Shown: positions 56,012 through 60,000 of the stretch, piece by piece | Layout: every line of letters begins with the position of its first letter | Numbering within the stretch: position 1 is the stretch's first letter | Assembly (NCBI RefSeq): GCF_032854445.1 | Contig: NC_088295.1 | Location: forward strand, 65,331,249-65,391,248 | Direction of reading: 5' to 3' | Source of the DNA: Liolophura sinensis | Taxonomy: Eukaryota > Mollusca > Polyplacophora > Chitonida > Chitonidae | DNA: 60,000 nucleotides | Position numbers and translations under genes: made by a program | The notes under the pieces: model-generated | The model's input: only the letters and a program-made list of their open reading frames with translations | Database searches by the model: none | What the model was told of the DNA's origin: nothing

Positions 56012-56241
56012 AAAAATTAATCTGTTAATTTTTAGAGAAAGTCTGTTGTCTGAGTGATGCTAGAATGTATTCTGTTATTGCAACAGTTTATTCTATTAAA
56101 TGTAACACACATATTCTATTAATTCAACATACAGATCCTTAACAGGACGTTATGTTGAATAAGGCACATTACGTGATAATAACAGAATACATTCTAGCAC
56201 CAGACAATAGACTTTCCTTTAAATTAAGAGATTCATTTTTT
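56012..56241. mobile_element. MITE-like element with ~65-bp terminal inverted repeats
   Basis: Left arm 56012-56079 and right arm about 56176-56241 are reverse complements with few mismatches. Shared blocks: AAATTAATCT/AAATGAATCT, GAAAGTCTGTTGTCTG / GAAAGTCTATTGTCTG, TGCTAGAATGTATTCTGTTA. About 95 bp of AT-rich loop. Non-coding and compact, as expected for a miniature inverted-repeat transposable element. Confidence 0.85.
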
Positions 56242-57994
56242 GATCGCACGTCTGGTCCGAAAAGTGCACCTTATGTTAGTTTATTTTAAATGTACTCTTT
56301 CGCTCGGCGAACATTCTATGACAACGATTCTGGGAGCAGTTTTGTGTTGCACTGCAAATGACACTTCGTTCCATCTCTCACTGTCCACTGTTAAATAAGC
56401 AATGATGGCACTGTATAGCCCTATGAATATACAACGTACTCACCGGGCAATAGTCAGCGATGTTTGGCTCAGCACGTTACTGCAGCGTGACAACAATACA
56501 CCTATGTGGTAAAGCTATTGGAACTATTGCATCCGATGATCCTACCATTTCTTTGGTTTCTTTTGACTTCCTTTGCGTAGTCAGCTTATCAGGAAATGAC
56601 AGATGTTTTCTTGATTTCGAAATCTTTTATACGCCATAATTTCCCTGCATGTAAAGACTGTTGTCTATTCCAAATCATAAGCTGTTTTCATTATCAATTT
56701 TCTGAAGAAAATATTGCGGCTTTCAAGGGGAAAATGTGTGCGAATTTTTTTTGAATGAGTATTAAAGACAAGAATGTCTGATTTATTGCTGCTTTCGGAT
56801 ACCGTTGTCAGTTTACGACACACAAGTATTAGGCCCTAGATGCAAACCTATACAGTGTATCTTGTCTGCGAGAGAAAATGTAATATACTTTGCCAAATCC
56901 GTGCTGGGCAAATGTTATGTACAAGTAAGTCATAGTCATTAAAATGTGATCCTTGTGCGATGATTATGATGGTCTTTGACGAGAGAGACTTTTCGGGCAG
57001 CTCAGTTGACTAAGCGATATTTGGCTTCAGCCAGAAGATGTAGTCCAAATTTAAATATCTGCGTCAGATCGGTCAAATTTTGAACCTTGGTTCCTGTGAT
57101 GTGGTAGAACACTTTGTTGTTAAGAATATTAAAGTTTTGGACTTTAGCCTAAAATGGTTGTCTGAAGCAAACCCAGTCATCTCTTCTTTGTGGCTTCGCT
57201 GGACCACTATCCCTCCCTCCTCCACAGCACTACCCCCTACCCCAACCCCAACCTCCGTCTCCAGTGCTTGCCCTGTCTATAACATGTGACACAGCCATGA
57301 AAGATCCTCGTGTGTCGGTCTGTTCCACATTATACAAATGAGATAAGTGTTATCTCTTAAGAATAGCTTAATGTCTTGTTCTCTCTGAAGATTCCCTAGG
57401 TGAACGTGAACAGATCTCCCCGTCGTTATCCTGTTCTTGACAGCTATCGGAATTAATCGCTTTCATTCTTGACCATCAAAACAACGTTTCTAGCGGAAAC
57501 TTCACTTCCTCTTAGGTTGTCGTTGACAGTAATTAATTGGAACGAAGACAGTACTTCAGTGCTATCCCGCACCTTCCGCGCCTGGCGCAGTCGTAAAGAA
57601 AATTGGCTTTAACGAGCAAAGAGGTGTGTTTCTACTTTGTTCAGATCTCATTTACAGTACATTCCGTCGACAAAAACGATATCTAAATAACCACAGTATG
57701 AGTTATAAATACGTGGGAGTCACTACATGAGAGAAAAAAACATTACAGTAAATGAATATTAAACTATGATCGAAACTAATTGGTGTTATATGGCGAGTCC
57801 CGTTAAGCTCAGTAGCTTTTGTCAGTTAACGCTTTATTGGGGAGAACGTATCAACATCTACATTGTGCATGCAAGGTTCTACAAAGGCTTATAGTTTAAA
57901 AGATTTACTTAACATTTAAATATGTATGCGTGTACGCTTCAGTTTTTACATCGTACACATTTTGTCAGTCATACGCCGACGAGGAGTCTGTGTG
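56242..57994. other. gene-free stretch
   Basis: No supported exon. A weak tRNA-like GGGCAGCTCAGTTGACTAAG occurs near 56995 without a clear B box. Confidence 0.4.
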
Positions 57995-58310
57995 TAAACT
58001 AAAGTGTTACATTTAACACTGTAAAGAATACGGGCAGTGGCTGCACTTTTATCAAGTGTAACATTTAACACTGTAAAGAACACGGGGAGTGTTCTTTCAT
58101 AAAGTGTAATGTTTTAATACTCGCCTAAGTGTTCACGTTTCAACTGCATTGCACGTTGGTTAATCAACATCTTAAAAGAATTGAAACAGAGCTAAACAAA
58201 ATTTAACACTTTTAATGAAGTTGGAATTTGAACACATTGGAAGAGTGTTGAAACTTTGACACTTGATCCTCGTGATCTTTACAGTGTTAAAGGTAACGTT
58301 TAGTTTTAAG
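57995..58310. mobile_element. MITE-like foldback with ~40-bp terminal inverted repeats and internal copies
   Basis: The left end TAAACTAAAGTGTTACATTT then AACACTGTAAAGAATACGGG pairs with the right end (reverse complement AAACTAAACGTTACCTTTAA then CACTGTAAAGATCACGAGG). A second direct copy of the left motif (TGTAACATTTAACACTGTAA) starts at about 58056. AACACT/AGTGTT motifs are enriched throughout. Confidence 0.78.
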
Positions 58311-58494
58311 AGAGTACTGCGTCTCCTTGTGGCAGGGAATTGCCACTAAAGTGCTGCTGCCACTGAAGTATAATGTCCACCCAGTCACATTATGTACTGA
58401 CACCGGAACAACCAGTTCAGTTTCCTTACTCTAGAGCATTAGAACATCTATGTGCTGAGCGTAAAGTGATGCAGCAACAAGTACGATTTTTAAA

Positions 58495-58565
58495 GTCTTT
58501 GGTATGACCCGACCCGTGTTTGATCCCAGGTTTCCCGCTCTAACCATTAGCCCACCGAAGCGGAT
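58495..58565 (-). mobile_element. tRNA-like SINE head
   Basis: Minus strand: GGTGGGCTAATGGTTAGAGC (A box region), then GGGATCAAACACGGGTCGGG (B box region), comparable to the family B head at 34325-34370. The body is not preserved. Confidence 0.55.
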
Positions 58566-58942
58566 CGTTTAACTAGGCTTATTGGATTAAATGATGTGGT
58601 TAAAATGTTTAGGGAATGGGAAGGCTCTATCTACATTTCAATTTATTTCTTTCTTTCTTTCTTTATTTGCCTGAGTTTTAATGTGGTATATATTGAAGAT
58701 TTTTTGCCCATATGGAGACGCCGCGGTGTGGACAACCACCCCTCGCTAGGTATATATCTGACATATCTCCTGAAATATCAGCCGAACGGCTACTGCGATC
58801 GAGAACAGTGCTTAGGTCAATGAGCCATGTAGAGAGGGCCAAGCAATGGTTTACTGAAACATTGTTACAAACAGGTAATATAACGGTCTGAGACTGTGAC
58901 AAAGGAAAGGTCAAGTGTTTATCCTACACCAGTTATGTACGA

Positions 58943-59092
58943 TCTGTGCGTGACCGTGTTAAGTGCGACAGACGCCAATTATCACACTGTTGTCTGTGCG
59001 TGACCGTGTTAAGTGTGACGGACGCCAATTATCACACTGTTGTCTGTGCGTGACCGTGTTAAGTGCGACAGACGCCAATTATCACACTGTTT
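58943..59092. repeat. 50-bp tandem repeat, 3 copies plus a decayed fourth
   Basis: Units start TCTGTGCGTGACCGTGTTAA at 58943, 58993 and 59043, each ending CCAATTATCACACTGTTG or a close variant. A degenerate unit (TCTCTGCGTCACCCATTAAG) continues to about 59130. Confidence 0.92.
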
Positions 59093-59130
59093 TCTCTGCG
59101 TCACCCATTAAGTGTGATACGGTGCCATTC

Positions 59131-59825
59131 TGTATGTGCGACCAGATAATAATGAACGGAGGTTTTACTGCACTTAAAACACAGCGGTTGAAAGTTACTT
59201 AAAAACTATGATATTTATTTTGTGTCCCTAGGCAGTGGTGGCAGCATATATGTCAGGTCTGTCATGACTTATACTAGGCCTATGCTGTCAACGTCTACTA
59301 GTCACAACTTGTTCCATAAAGCAGAAAAACCGGTATTTCCAATGTCTATAATGTCCATAAACAAAGCAACACACAAGGCACTTAGCACAAGTGTTTTTCC
59401 CTCCCTGTGCTTTTTAACTATATACAGGAGGATGACTAATGAGTTTTAAAAGTAATCCCAAGTGAAACTCAGCCATTATTGACGTCATCAACGCACGAGA
59501 CATCATTCCTCCGCGGATGGTTAGACAAGTAGCACGGGCGATAACTCCTGGCAGCATTCTGCGGATTGTTGACGGTTTCTACGATGATAACTCATTATCT
59601 ATTATTCTCTGCCGTCCTGGACGTGCCCTGCCATAGTGGCAGCGCTCCATAAACACACACGTTATAGCCAGCGCCTGTGTGTATACACCATGAACCATTT
59701 TCCGAATTCCAGTTTTACAAGCAGAAACAGTTTGGAGAAGATGATGAATTTTCTGCTTTGAGTGTCAGACGCTATCTCCAAAGCATCGCACCACAACAGA
59801 GCTGGCAGAATTTTTTGCCGCATTC
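59131..59825. other. gene-free stretch
   Basis: No exon or repeat that I can support. Confidence 0.4.
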
Positions 59826-59931
59826 ATTATACAATTTTTTTTCTTCCTTTTTCGCCCCACTCTCTCCTCTTCTCTTTCGCCCCTCTCTCTCTTTTTCTTC
59901 TTTCCTTTGCTTTTTTTTTTACCCAATAGTA
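59826..59931. repeat. pyrimidine-rich tract
   Basis: Long TC-rich stretch (TTTTTTTTCTTCC, CTCTCTCCTCTTCTC, TTTTTTTTTTACCC) just before a possible splice acceptor. Confidence 0.6.
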
Positions 59932-59943
59932 TTGCTGTTACAG

Positions 59944-59985
59944 CAACAGGCCGTAGTCCTGGAGGTGTGGCTCTCCAACAGCGAG
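59944..59985 (+). CDS. possible 42-bp coding exon at right edge
   Basis: Lies between an acceptor (AGTATTGCTGTTACAG, after the pyrimidine tract) and a consensus donor (GCGAG then GTGAGTG). It is phase neutral and reads QQAVVLEVWLSNSE. The window ends 15 bp later, so the gene cannot be followed. The splice signals are good but the exon is very short. Confidence 0.3.
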
Positions 59986-60000
59986 GTGAGTGCTGAAAAG

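Overview
This is nuclear DNA of an invertebrate animal. It has widely spaced genes, GT-AG introns, a metazoan HTATSF1 (Tat-SF1) orthologue, a piggyBac transposase gene, a decayed Penelope-like retroelement, MITE-like foldbacks and many tRNA-derived SINE copies. The commonest SINE (GGCCTCCGTGG tRNA-like head, 'CTGGCCGCCGTCGTATAAG' body, 'CACCAATCAAATAAAT' tail) is of a type I associate with molluscs, brachiopods and other lophotrochozoans. That placement rests on recall, and I cannot name the species. There is no bacterial content, CRISPR array or rRNA.

Layout. 1-1.4 kb: 5' part of a piggyBac transposase gene on the minus strand, running off the left edge, with a tiny first coding exon and palindromic 16-mers. 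1.8-5.5 kb: SINEs and a 67-bp satellite-like array with duplicated flanks. 7.3-23 kb: a minus-strand cluster of LicD/fukutin-like genes (three intact coding exons at 7.4-8.1, 13.3-14.0 and 22.1-22.8 kb) with two decayed relics (13.0-13.24 and 15.8-16.5 kb) and a 64-bp tandem array. 24-34.6 kb: no intact gene; SINE copies and a broken Penelope-like element with reverse transcriptase and GIY-YIG remnants. 37.9-38.7 kb: a fourth LicD-like gene, also minus. 40.2-41.0 kb: a ~730-bp foldback element. 42.97-50.7 kb: HTATSF1 on the plus strand in seven coding exons. Its reading frame is interrupted by apparent one-base deletions in exons 6 and 7, and intron 6 carries a 24-bp minisatellite. 51-60 kb: SINEs, a 115-bp tandem array, two MITE-like inverted-repeat elements, a 50-bp array and a possible small exon at the right edge.

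How the genes relate. The four LicD-like proteins are short (222-229 aa) predicted type II membrane proteins with one N-terminal membrane segment and a LicD-type nucleotidyl/phosphosugar transferase core. They appear to come from local DNA-level duplication: the 5' splice acceptors of two members and the intron sequence of one relic are still alignable. The 7.4-kb member has lost the acidic/Asn metal-binding motif kept by the other three. HTATSF1 is an unrelated housekeeping splicing factor, transcribed away from the LicD cluster.
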